DNA of 64,000 nucleotides from Terriglobia bacterium. GTDB lineage: Bacteria > Acidobacteriota > Terriglobia > Terriglobales > Acidobacteriaceae. Within the stretch, counting starts at the first letter, position 1. Every line of letters starts with the position of its first letter. Location of the stretch: NCBI GenBank assembly GCA_020072815.1, contig JAIQGE010000020.1, positions 1 to 64,000 of the forward strand. Reading direction: 5' to 3'. Below, in pieces: positions 25,408 to 33,959 of the stretch. Below the pieces are notes generated by a model that ran no database searches, had not been told where the DNA came from, and saw only the letters and a list, made by a program, of their open reading frames with translations. A program made the position numbers and the translations under genes.

Positions 25408-26325
25408 TTAGGTTAGCAATCTATTGAAATACTCGATTACCGCCATCGTGACTCGAAGAATAAAGTCCGCATCAGCTTTCTTGAAAACGTGCGCTGGCCC
25501 CGAGTGCAGTTGTGGACTTGCCACGTCCCAGATCAGTTGCATTTGGCCAGAGAGCAGCTTGGCTTCTTCGTTATCGATCGTCAAATTATCCGCGATAAAG
25601 GTCTCAACGCGTTGCCTGAACTTAGCAGCTTGGCCTAGAGATGACGGTCTGGAATCCAATATTGTTTCTATTGCTTTCCTGCAATGCACTGCGGACTTGT
25701 CGAACTGACCTCCGGACAGGCACTTCTTGGCTTCCTGTATTTCTTTTACAGATGCTGGGAGTGCCTGAGCGATGAGCCCGGCTCCGTAGCGGACTTCAAG
25801 AACCTCCAAGCCCTGGTATCCGAGTCCCGGCAAAAGGTGATCGACCCATTGGGACCGCGGGATCACAAAGTTTAGGCCATCAACGCGGCCAGAATGAAAG
25901 CTGGACAATCCGTTGTTCGTGTGTAGTGCGAACAGCAGCTTAAAGGTGAGCTGTATTCGGAGATCAGCCCCGGCGCGGTCGTCCTCAATTCTTGTAAGGG
26001 TCGTCAGATCAAGAGGAATTTCAAATGTGACTTGTGTTGTCCTGGGAAACTTTTCGTCATAGGCATCCAGGAGAATGTCTTCCTGGAATCGGGCCACAAC
26101 TCGTTGTTCTGGTGAATGTAACTGGCCCATCGCGCGAATAAGGGAAATGGGTCTCAAGCGGATTCCCTCTTGGGTGTATTCTCGCCAAGGATGTAGCGCG
26201 ATGTTAGTGCAAATTCTTAACAACGGAAAATCAGGTCCACCTGACGCATTGATATTTGTAAGCTCGAACTTCATGGTCCCCAGCTGATCGCTGAGGCTGC
26301 TCATGTAAATGTTGCCCTCTGGCAT
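25408..26325 (-). CDS. Unrecognised protein with HEPN-like C-terminal helical domain (low-GC island)
   Basis: 305 residues from ATG 26325, chosen for its GGAGGGTGG site; the frame is open to 26502. The N-terminal 180 residues look beta-rich, with IPRSQWVDHLLPGLGYQGLE near their end. The C-terminal 110 residues are helical (EAKKCLSGGQFDKSAVHCRK AIETIL, then SPQLHSG and a final IEYFNRLL). They resemble HEPN-type helical bundles, which in other families act as RNases in defence or toxin systems. The catalytic RxxxxH pattern is not clearly visible, so an enzymatic role is unproven. The gene stands alone and is AT-richer than its neighbours, suggesting transfer. Confidence 0.7.
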   Translation of the reverse strand: MPEGNIYMSSLSDQLGTMKFELTNINASGGPDFPLLRICTNIALHPWREYTQEGIRLRPISLIRAMGQLHSPEQRVVARFQEDILLDAYDEKFPRTTQVTFEIPLDLTTLTRIEDDRAGADLRIQLTFKLLFALHTNNGLSSFHSGRVDGLNFVIPRSQWVDHLLPGLGYQGLEVLEVRYGAGLIAQALPASVKEIQEAKKCLSGGQFDKSAVHCRKAIETILDSRPSSLGQAAKFRQRVETFIADNLTIDNEEAKLLSGQMQLIWDVASPQLHSGPAHVFKKADADFILRVTMAVIEYFNRLLT

Positions 26326-27002
26326 TCTGTCCACCCTCCGACAAGCCCGTGAGCTATTGTGCCGTTGAGCTTTGAATTCTAAAGATACCAATAGTCGGCT
26401 GGAATGTCCTGTGGCGTTTGGCCCTCTGAGTGACCAACCCACATTCGGTCGTTCGTCTGATTCCGGAAGAAGTGGCCCAAGCAGAAATTGCACCGGCGAC
26501 ACGATTTTGCTTGCGATAGCGAATGGAATACGATATACTGCGCTGGATTATTTGTCTTGGTGGGCAAAACTACGCTGCGGCACATGGAGCGCGCATCAGG
26601 CCTTGACAGCGATTCGCATGAACCTCCAAATTTGGCTGCGATTCTTAATAAACTATTCACAATCAATCGTTTACGATAAAACTGTACCTTCTAGTAAACA
26701 CTTGGGTGACCGTTGGGTCGAATGCAATAACCCTTTTATTTTCAGTGCAAGCCTTAGGGGAGGGGTACCCCCTGGGTTATCGAAGTGGTTGATGACTTCT
26801 AAGTAAATCCCGAATCCGCCCAGGCGGTGAAAAGAAGATCTTTGAAAACTGATGCGGGTTCCTGCGAAGAAACTTCGACAGAGGCAGGAGTGCCTCCACC
26901 CCGCCACGCGAAGCGCGCGCCGGGGCCCCGGCGCCTGTGCCACACGGTTCTCCACGATCGCGGCATCTCGTGCTTTATCCGCGGTGGCTCGCCCTGCGGT
27001 AT
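26326..27002. other. Gene-poor lower-GC stretch
   Basis: No convincing gene. Open frames on both strands (26379-26666 minus, 26372-26806 plus) overlap each other and have no recognisable pattern. It may contain decayed coding DNA of an acquired segment together with the neighbouring HEPN-like gene. The right end holds the dispersed repeat at 26872-26946. Confidence 0.5.
26872..26946 (-). repeat. Dispersed GC-rich intergenic repeat, copy 2
   Basis: Read on the minus strand this is the partner of 6232-6306: CGTGTGGCACAG, CCGGGGCCCC, CTTCGCGTGG and GGGGTGGAGGC occur in the same order. The ends pair as GGCACAGGC and GCCTCTGTC-like arms. Confidence 0.65.
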
Positions 27003-28403
27003 TTAGTACGGAGAATAGCTGACCGGCAAGGCGATCACGGCCTCGCAGCCGGTGCGGTCGGTGCGGTTGGCCAGTTGCAGAACGCCGCCGTGGGCTTCCG
27101 CAATTTGCCGGCTCAGGATCAGTCCAATGCCGCTGCCGCCGTGCTTGGTGGTGAAGAACGGGACGAAGAGGTTGTCACTGTTCAGGAGGCCCAGGCCTTC
27201 GTCGCGGATAAAGACCTCAACGCTGCGGGCGTTGGTCCGCCAGCCGACTTCGACTGAGCCGGGATGCTTCAACGACGGGTCCAGCGACGCGTCCACGGCG
27301 TTGCGAACCAGGTTGATGAGGACTTGCTGGAGTTGGTCGGGATCGGCGTCAATCATCACCGTGGGGCCTTCCAGCACGCGCACCGGCAGCCGCCTTTCCA
27401 GCGACGCTACCAGCGCCACCAGCGGGCCGATCTCAATCCGGCTGCGCGTGGGCGCGGGCATACGCGCCAGTTGCGTGTAAGCCTGCATAAAGCGGTTGAG
27501 CGATTCCACGCGATTTTCAATCACCTTCAGCCCCTGCTGCATGTCCTGGCCAACTTCCGCCGGCAGACCGGCGCGCGCGGTGAGCGACGCCAGCGTGCCG
27601 ACGATAGACTTAATGGGCGCCAGCGAATTGTTCAGCTCATGCCCCAGGACGCGAATCAGGCGCTGCCACGCCTGGCGCTCTTCTTCGCGCAATGCGCGGC
27701 TCAGGTCAGAGACGATCAGCAACTGGTGCGGCACGCCGTTCTCGCGAAATGACGTCTGGCTGATGGCCCAGCGGCCGTGCTTGCCGGGAAAAGTCATCTG
27801 CAGCGTCTGCGGCCCGGGCGAGTTGAGAAATTCCTGGAGGCCAAGTTCCTCGGCGGTGAGTCCCAGCATACGCGGAGCGATGCGGCCCATGAGCTGTTCG
27901 CCGGCGCGGTTTACGATCCGCAGGCGCTGTTGCTGGTCAAAAGTGAAGACCGCAACGTCAATCTCCATCATCACTTTCTTCAGCAGGGCGGTGGCTTCCA
28001 GCGCGCTGACTTTTTCCACTTGCAGGCGGTTGGCCAGCGCGTTGATCTCAAAGATCAGGTCAGCCAGCGAATCTTCCCGGCTGCCGCCGCGCAGGCGAAA
28101 GGAGAAATCATCTTCGCGAATGGCGGCCACCATGTTGGAGAGAGTTTGCAGCGGGCGGATCACCTGGCCGTGCAGAGCGGAGGTCCCAATCAGCCATCCT
28201 ACGGCGATGAACAACGTGATGGTCCACTTCAGTTCCAGGGAATGGCCGCCGAACCACAACAGCAGTTCCGCCACCAGCACGCCGGGCAAGCTGATGAGCA
28301 GCGCCATCAGAGTCATGCGGGTATCAAACTTCAGCCTCTGTTTTACCGGGGGGCGGGGCGGGCCGGTGACGGAGATGGATTCGAACTGCGGATCAGAGGC
28401 CAT
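27003..28403 (-). CDS. Membrane sensor histidine kinase (NtrB/AtoS-type)
   Basis: 466 residues. Two membrane helices (about 31-50 and 59-75) flank a very short periplasmic loop, followed by HAMP (to about 130), a PAS-like domain (140-235) and HisKA with His255 in RVLGHELNNSLAPI. HATPase motifs follow: N-box NLVRNAVDA, G1 DEGLGL and G2 GGSGIGLILSR. The short loop suggests it senses a membrane or cytoplasmic signal. It overlaps the upstream sigma-54 activator by 11 bp, its obvious partner, and forms the distal part of the efflux operon. Confidence 0.93.
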   Translation of the reverse strand: MASDPQFESISVTGPPRPPVKQRLKFDTRMTLMALLISLPGVLVAELLLWFGGHSLELKWTITLFIAVGWLIGTSALHGQVIRPLQTLSNMVAAIREDDFSFRLRGGSREDSLADLIFEINALANRLQVEKVSALEATALLKKVMMEIDVAVFTFDQQQRLRIVNRAGEQLMGRIAPRMLGLTAEELGLQEFLNSPGPQTLQMTFPGKHGRWAISQTSFRENGVPHQLLIVSDLSRALREEERQAWQRLIRVLGHELNNSLAPIKSIVGTLASLTARAGLPAEVGQDMQQGLKVIENRVESLNRFMQAYTQLARMPAPTRSRIEIGPLVALVASLERRLPVRVLEGPTVMIDADPDQLQQVLINLVRNAVDASLDPSLKHPGSVEVGWRTNARSVEVFIRDEGLGLLNSDNLFVPFFTTKHGGSGIGLILSRQIAEAHGGVLQLANRTDRTGCEAVIALPVSYSPY

Positions 28404-29805
28404 ACTTTTGCATGCGGCGGTACAGAGCGCTTCGGCTCAAACCAAGCGCCTCGGCTGCATGGCTGATGTTGCCTGCATGACGCGTGAGCGCTTTGCGGAT
28501 GAGCAGGCATTCTACTTCTTCCAGGCCCATATCTTCTATTTTGGCCGATCCGGCGCGCTCGGCTTCCAGGCCCAGGTCTCCGGGGAGAACCTGGTCGCCC
28601 ACGCTCATCAGCACCGCGCGTTCAATCGAGTGGTCAAGCTCGCGCACGTTGCCGGGCCAGGGATGCTCCATCAGTTTCTGCAGCACGGCAGGCTCAAACC
28701 CCTTGAGCGGCTTGCGATAACGCTGGGCATAAAGTTTGAGAAAGTGCGCCGCCAGCAGAGGAATGTCTTCCTTGCGTTCACGCAAAGGCGGAATATGCAG
28801 CTCCACGGTGTTGAGGCGGAAGAGAAGGTCAGAGCGGAAGCGGCCCTCGGCGCATTCCAGCTTGAGGTCAGCGTTGGTTGCGGAGACCACGCGCACGTCA
28901 ACCTTGTGGGTCTTGGACGACCCCACGCGCTCCATCTCGCCGATTTCCAGCACGCGCAGCAGCTTGGCTTGCTGCTTCAGGGGGACGTTGGCGATCTCAT
29001 CGAGAAACAGCGTGCCGTGGTCGGCCAGTTCGAAGCGGCCAACGCGGTCAGCCCGCGCATCGGTGAAGGCGCCTTTCACGTGTCCAAAAAGTTCGCTTTC
29101 AAACGTGCCTTCCGGCAAGCCGCCGGTGTTGACGGTGATCATGGGCCGTCCGGAGCGGGAAGACAGCGCGTGCAGCGTCTGGGCGACAACCTCTTTGCCG
29201 GTCCCGTGCTCGCCTGTGATGAGCACGTTGGCGTCACTGGGGCCGATGCGGCTGATCAGCGTGAGCAACGGCTGCATGGCGTTGGACTCAGCGATGAATG
29301 TGGGACGGTTCTGCGCGCGGAGCAAACTGTTTTCCGCTTCCAGGCGTTCGGCCCGGCGCATGGCGCGATAGAGATCAACCTGGGTACGAATGATGGTGAG
29401 CAGCCGGGGATTGTCCCAGGGTTTTTGGATGAAGTCGCGCGCGCCGCGACGCATGGCTTCCACGGCAAGTTCCACGCTGCCCCAAGCGGTCATCACCACG
29501 ATTGGGAGCCGGCTGTCCGCCGATTGCACCCGGCCCAGCAGCTCCATGCCTTCCTGGCCGGACGTGGTGTCACGCTGGTAGTTCAGGTCCATGAGCATCA
29601 CGTCAAACTCGCCGCTCTGGACCGACTCCAGCGCCGCGGCGGGGTTGCTGACGGTCTCAATCGCGTAGCCTTCGGCTTTCAGCAGCAGGCGCAGGGCTTC
29701 GCGCACGTCGGCCTGGTCGTCCGCGATCAAGATGCGCGCCGGGCCGGCCTTGGCGACGGCCGGAGCGAATTCAATTTCCTGTGCTTTGGTTGGCACCCTT
29801 GACAC
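28393..29805 (-). CDS. NtrC-family sigma-54-dependent response regulator
   Basis: 470 residues: receiver with Asp29/30, phospho-acceptor Asp73 (LMDLNYQRDT) and Lys128; AAA+ domain with Walker A GEHGTGKE and Walker B GTLFLDEI; Fis-type HTH at the C-terminus (ALTRHAGNISHAAEALGLSR). The sigma-54 contact loop reads GAFTDA instead of the usual GAFTGA, a variant I believe is tolerated in some family members. It should remodel RpoN holoenzyme at efflux promoters. It lies 41 bp after the ABC ATPase gene and overlaps the kinase gene. Confidence 0.94.
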   Translation of the reverse strand: MSRVPTKAQEIEFAPAVAKAGPARILIADDQADVREALRLLLKAEGYAIETVSNPAAALESVQSGEFDVMLMDLNYQRDTTSGQEGMELLGRVQSADSRLPIVVMTAWGSVELAVEAMRRGARDFIQKPWDNPRLLTIIRTQVDLYRAMRRAERLEAENSLLRAQNRPTFIAESNAMQPLLTLISRIGPSDANVLITGEHGTGKEVVAQTLHALSSRSGRPMITVNTGGLPEGTFESELFGHVKGAFTDARADRVGRFELADHGTLFLDEIANVPLKQQAKLLRVLEIGEMERVGSSKTHKVDVRVVSATNADLKLECAEGRFRSDLLFRLNTVELHIPPLRERKEDIPLLAAHFLKLYAQRYRKPLKGFEPAVLQKLMEHPWPGNVRELDHSIERAVLMSVGDQVLPGDLGLEAERAGSAKIEDMGLEEVECLLIRKALTRHAGNISHAAEALGLSRSALYRRMQKYGL

Positions 29806-29846
29806 TCTCCAAATTCAAACTGCTAATTCGTTTGCGACATATGTTT

Positions 29847-30542
29847 CTAAGCGGTGGCGCTGTCTGGCGGAGCGGACGTGTCCGAGACAATCCAGCCGTC
29901 TTTGAGCTGGATGACGCGGTTGCCGTAGGCCGCGTTGGCTTCCGAGTGCGTCACCTGAATGATGGTTGTCCCGGCGTCATTCAATCTGCGGAAGAGTTCC
30001 ATGATCTCTTTGGCTTGCGCCGAATGCAGGTTTCCCGTGGGCTCGTCGGCCAGGATCAGTTTGGGATTTCCAGCCACGGCGCGGGCCACGCCCACCAACT
30101 GCTGCTGTCCGCCGGAAAGCTGGTTGGGATAAAGATCTTTCTTGCCGACGATCTGAAAGCGGTCAAGAATGTCGGCCACCATGGACGCCCGCTGCGGCCG
30201 CGGGATGTCGCGATACGAAAGCGGCACGTCAATGTTTTCCTGCACCGTCAGATTGTCCAGCAGGTGATAGCTTTGGAAAACAAAGCCGATGAACTTGCGA
30301 TTCAGCTCGGCGCGCTTCTTGCGGTCCAGTTTGTGGACCACGTGGTCGCCAAAGACGTATTCGCCGGCCCAGCCGTCGTCCAGCATGCCGACAATGCTCA
30401 AGAGCGTGGTCTTCCCTGCTCCGGACGGCCCCATGATGGTGACAAATTCGCCCTCTTTCACGTTGAGGTTTACTCGGCGCAGCAGCCACATGGTGCCCGC
30501 CGGGCTTTTGATGGTTTTCTCCAGATTGCGCAACTGAATCAT
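29847..30542 (-). CDS. MacB-type ABC transporter ATP-binding protein
   Basis: 231 residues from ATG 30542 (MIQLRNLEKTIKSPAGTMWL), with AAAGGA 7 bp upstream. The longer opening to 30620 is rejected. Motifs: Walker A GPSGAGKTT, Q-loop FVFQSYHLLDNLTV, signature LSGGQQQL, Walker B LILADEPTGNL and H-loop VTHSE. This is the LolD/MacB class that powers FtsX-like permeases. It sits 92 bp downstream of a MacB/ADOP permease, its likely partner. Confidence 0.93.
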   Translation of the reverse strand: MIQLRNLEKTIKSPAGTMWLLRRVNLNVKEGEFVTIMGPSGAGKTTLLSIVGMLDDGWAGEYVFGDHVVHKLDRKKRAELNRKFIGFVFQSYHLLDNLTVQENIDVPLSYRDIPRPQRASMVADILDRFQIVGKKDLYPNQLSGGQQQLVGVARAVAGNPKLILADEPTGNLHSAQAKEIMELFRRLNDAGTTIIQVTHSEANAAYGNRVIQLKDGWIVSDTSAPPDSATA

Positions 30543-30634
30543 GTGTTTCCTTTGACGACCGTCCGGGAACAACACGTTTTGGCGTTGATTAAAAGCTTGT
30601 GAGTCCCCTTCAATTACCAATTTCTTCTATTCTC

Positions 30635-33145
30635 TCATTCATACCGCAATGCAACCATAGGATCAACGCGAGTGGCGCGCAGGGCCGGGATCCAACCCGC
30701 AATAGCGGCGATGGCGCCCAGCGTCAGCACCACGGCGCCCAATGAGAGCGGATCGGTGGAACGGAGCCCGACCAGCATAGACGCAAACACCCGCGACCCC
30801 AGCAAGGACAAGGGGATACCGGCGGCCACGCCAACCAGCACCACTTTCATGGATTCCATCAGGACCAGCGTCATCACCTGCGACCGCTGCGCGCCCAGCG
30901 CCATGCGCAGTCCAATTTCGCGCGTTCGGCGGCTCACGGTGTAGGACATGACGCCGTAGAGTCCCAGGCACGCCAGCAGCAGCGCCAGCAGTCCGAAGAA
31001 GCCGGTGAGCTTGGCCAGAAGAATATCCAGGGAGATATTGCCATCCACTAGTTCGGGCAAAGTTTTCACGCGGTTCAACGGCACGCTGGGGTCGTCGGCG
31101 GCAAATGCCTTACGCACTGTCTCAGTCATGGCCGCAGGATCGCCGGCCGTCCGGATCTCAAAGTTGACGGCGAACAGAGCGTCGGGCGCCTGGCCCAGCG
31201 GCACATAAAAGCGGCGGGGCACGGGTCCGCGCAGATCGTGGTCGCGCATGTCGCGCGCGACTCCGACGATTTCCATGGGCTTGTCTCTCGACTCCTGGTC
31301 ATCAATCCACAAGCGTTTGCCCAGAGGGTCCGAGTTGCCGAAATAGAACCGCGCCATAGTCTCATTGATTACGACCACTCGCAGGGCGGTGGGCGTATCC
31401 TGCGGGCCAAATTCGCGCCCACGAAGGACGGGGACCCCCAAAGCCTTGAAATAGTTGGCGCCAACCTGGTCCCAGTACACCAGCCGGTCTTCGTCCCGGC
31501 TGCTGGTATAGCCTTCAATCTTCACTTCGCTGGCGGACTCGGTGCCGCTGAACAGTCCATTCTCTGAGCCGGTAACACTGCGCACGCCGGCCAGCGCGCT
31601 CAAGCGGTCGGTCATCTCACGCTGAAAGTTGATGAACGGCTGGACTTTGTAACCCGCCGCCACGGGATCGGCGCGGACCATGAGCAAGTTCTCGCGGCTG
31701 TATCCCAGATCAAGTTTCTGCAAATTGTTGAGGCTGCGCAGCAAGAGACCGGCAGAGAAAAGGGCCAGCAGGCAAATGGCCACCTCAACCGCCACCAAAA
31801 TTTTGCCGATGGGAAAGCGGCCGGATTGCCCCTGAGCAAGCGTGCTCTCCTTGAGTGTGGGAGCCACGGCCACGCGGGTGGCGCGCAGCGCAGGCGCCAA
31901 CCCAAAGATGAGGCCAGTCAACAGACAAAGCCCCGCGGTGAAGCCCAGCACTCTCCAATCGAGCGCCACTTGCAAACCGTCGCTGGCGCGGGCGCCCACG
32001 CTGAGGGTCAGCAGGGCTTGGGTCGCCCATCTCGCGGCTAAAAGTCCGGCGACTCCGCCGAGCAAAGCCAGGATCACGCTTTCCGTAAGAAGCTGGCGCA
32101 CCAACCGCGCGCGGCCTGCGCCGATGGCCAGGCGAACGGCGACTTCTCTTTGCCGCACGGCAGCCCGCGCCAGGAGCAGGTTGGCGACGTTGACACACGC
32201 GATCAGCAGAACTAATCCAACAAATCCCATCAACAGGAGGAGCGGCTGGCGATAGTCGCCGCGCACCGCGGAAAATCCCAGCGCGCCGCCGGTTGCCACA
32301 GGAACTTTAGACCTCTGGAGTTCGGCCTGATCGCCGGGATCAATGGCCTTGATCTGGGGGCTTTGCAGCCATTGCTTGAAAACCACGTTGATGTTGGCTT
32401 CCGCCTGAGCCGCGCTGACGCCGGGCTTCAACCTGGCGATGCACCGCAACCACGAGGCGTGGACTTCTTCCAGCCATGGCCGGCCGCGCAGCATTTGCTC
32501 CTGCATCATCATGGGCACCCAGAAATCCTGCTTGTCGCCGACGGTATCGCCGATGAATCCGGGCGGAGTGACTCCCACCACGGTGTACGAATAGTTGTTC
32601 AGCTTCAGGGTCTTGCCGATGATGTTGGGATCCTGCGACAGCTTGTTCTTCCAGAAACCGTGGCTGATGACCGCCAGAGGATGGGCCCCTTTGGCCACGT
32701 CATCCTGCTCGGTCAGAGTGCGGCCCATGATGGTACCCACGCCCAAAACCGAGAAATAATTTCCGGTCACCAGGACTCCGGTTGCCTCTGAGGTAACCAG
32801 GCCGTTTTCATTTTCAACTTTAGAGCGGTTGACCTCGCCGGAGGCCATCATGCCTGAGAAAACTGTATTGCCGTCGCGCAGCACGCGGTACAGCGGATAG
32901 GAAAACAGATCGGCTTGCGGCGTCCCAAGATTGCGGGAGTTTGCCCTGGCGGGATCGCCCACGAAAACGAGCTGGCCAGGGTCCTTGACCGGCAACCTCT
33001 TGAGCAGCACCGCATTGATCAGGCTGAAGATGGCCGTATTGGCGCCGATGCCCAGCGCCAACGTCAGGACGGCCACCGAGGCAAAAGCCGGGCTCTTGCG
33101 TAACATGCGCAGACCATAGCGAAGATCTTGGATAAGCGTTTCCAT
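30635..33145 (-). CDS. MacB/FtsX-like ABC permease, acidobacterial duplicated orphan permease (ADOP) type, copy 1
   Basis: 836 residues with the ADOP layout: an N-terminal [20 protein letters not shown] segment with the first membrane helix, a long periplasmic MacB core, three helices near 290-420 and a second periplasmic core. Three C-terminal helices close the protein ([17 protein letters not shown] ahead of them). The ends read [18 protein letters not shown], the family signature. MacB-type permeases are mechanotransducers rather than channels. The ATPase gene follows directly. Confidence 0.93.
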   Translation of the reverse strand: METLIQDLRYGLRMLRKSPAFASVAVLTLALGIGANTAIFSLINAVLLKRLPVKDPGQLVFVGDPARANSRNLGTPQADLFSYPLYRVLRDGNTVFSGMMASGEVNRSKVENENGLVTSEATGVLVTGNYFSVLGVGTIMGRTLTEQDDVAKGAHPLAVISHGFWKNKLSQDPNIIGKTLKLNNYSYTVVGVTPPGFIGDTVGDKQDFWVPMMMQEQMLRGRPWLEEVHASWLRCIARLKPGVSAAQAEANINVVFKQWLQSPQIKAIDPGDQAELQRSKVPVATGGALGFSAVRGDYRQPLLLLMGFVGLVLLIACVNVANLLLARAAVRQREVAVRLAIGAGRARLVRQLLTESVILALLGGVAGLLAARWATQALLTLSVGARASDGLQVALDWRVLGFTAGLCLLTGLIFGLAPALRATRVAVAPTLKESTLAQGQSGRFPIGKILVAVEVAICLLALFSAGLLLRSLNNLQKLDLGYSRENLLMVRADPVAAGYKVQPFINFQREMTDRLSALAGVRSVTGSENGLFSGTESASEVKIEGYTSSRDEDRLVYWDQVGANYFKALGVPVLRGREFGPQDTPTALRVVVINETMARFYFGNSDPLGKRLWIDDQESRDKPMEIVGVARDMRDHDLRGPVPRRFYVPLGQAPDALFAVNFEIRTAGDPAAMTETVRKAFAADDPSVPLNRVKTLPELVDGNISLDILLAKLTGFFGLLALLLACLGLYGVMSYTVSRRTREIGLRMALGAQRSQVMTLVLMESMKVVLVGVAAGIPLSLLGSRVFASMLVGLRSTDPLSLGAVVLTLGAIAAIAGWIPALRATRVDPMVALRYE

Positions 33146-33269
33146 TTAACTCTCTTGACTCCGTATTCTTTGAACTTCGCAGCAGGACTTCTTGCCGGAC
33201 ACCACGCACGTGTCCCTGCGCATCGCCGGCCGTCCGACGCTGATGTCAACTTTGGTCTTTGTCGAAATC

Positions 33270-33737
33270 CTAAATCTGGCTGGTGGCCCCGGTATCATGC
33301 AGCGCGCCCAGCGCCCAGGCTGCATTCTTGCGCGCTGCTGGAATGGGTGAATTCTTCAGCACGCGCAGAAGCGGTTCAATGGCTGGATGCCCGATATTGA
33401 CCAGAGCCGCGGCTGCTTCTTCCCCCAGGGTCATTTTCTGGATGGCCCGGCTGGTGCGGTATCCGGAAGGATCAACCGAAGTTGTATCGCCAAGCAAATT
33501 CACCAGCGGATCCACCGCGGCTGCGGCTGCCGAATGCTGCTGGCCGAGCCAGTAAGCTGCCGCGGCTTTTTGCTGCGGTTTGCCGGACTTGAGCACCGCC
33601 ACGCGATGGCCAATCGCCTGTTGGCCTGCAGCCGCGCCGTTCGAAGGAGTGGGGCTATGTTTGGGCCCGAACCCGGTGGCCGCCAGCAGAGACACTCCCA
33701 TTACCACAAAGAGGCCCGCTTTCTTCGCTTCACGCAT
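33270..33737 (-). CDS. Secreted HEAT-repeat-like protein
   Basis: 155 residues with a signal peptide (residues 1-22). Two or three helical repeats follow: KAAAAYWLGQQHSAAAAAVD and EEAAAALVNIGHPAIEPLLR, then ARKNAAWALGALHDT. They resemble HEAT/PBS lyase repeats used for protein binding. It lies between the two ADOP permease genes on the same strand (gaps 124 and 222 bp) and may belong to the same transcription unit. Partner unknown. Confidence 0.75.
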   Translation of the reverse strand: MREAKKAGLFVVMGVSLLAATGFGPKHSPTPSNGAAAGQQAIGHRVAVLKSGKPQQKAAAAYWLGQQHSAAAAAVDPLVNLLGDTTSVDPSGYRTSRAIQKMTLGEEAAAALVNIGHPAIEPLLRVLKNSPIPAARKNAAWALGALHDTGATSQI

Positions 33738-33959
33738 AGCAGTTCCTCGGTTTCCCGGCAGCCGAGTCCGGATCAGCCCGGCCTGCTCGTCCGCACAACT
33801 CTAGGGCAACAAGGGAGATATGGCACTTTTTATGCCAAGCAGGATACGAGTTAACTTACTGAAAACATGAGTACAATTAGACCTGCTTTGCCTGATTGAA
33901 GACACTGCGGTGTCCGCAAACGAATCCGGCTGTTCGAAATCGAACAGCATCTGCAAGAC

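Noticed and set aside
26372-26806. Overlapping open frames on both strands
   Set aside because: They overlap each other, lack starts with ribosome sites and show no protein pattern.
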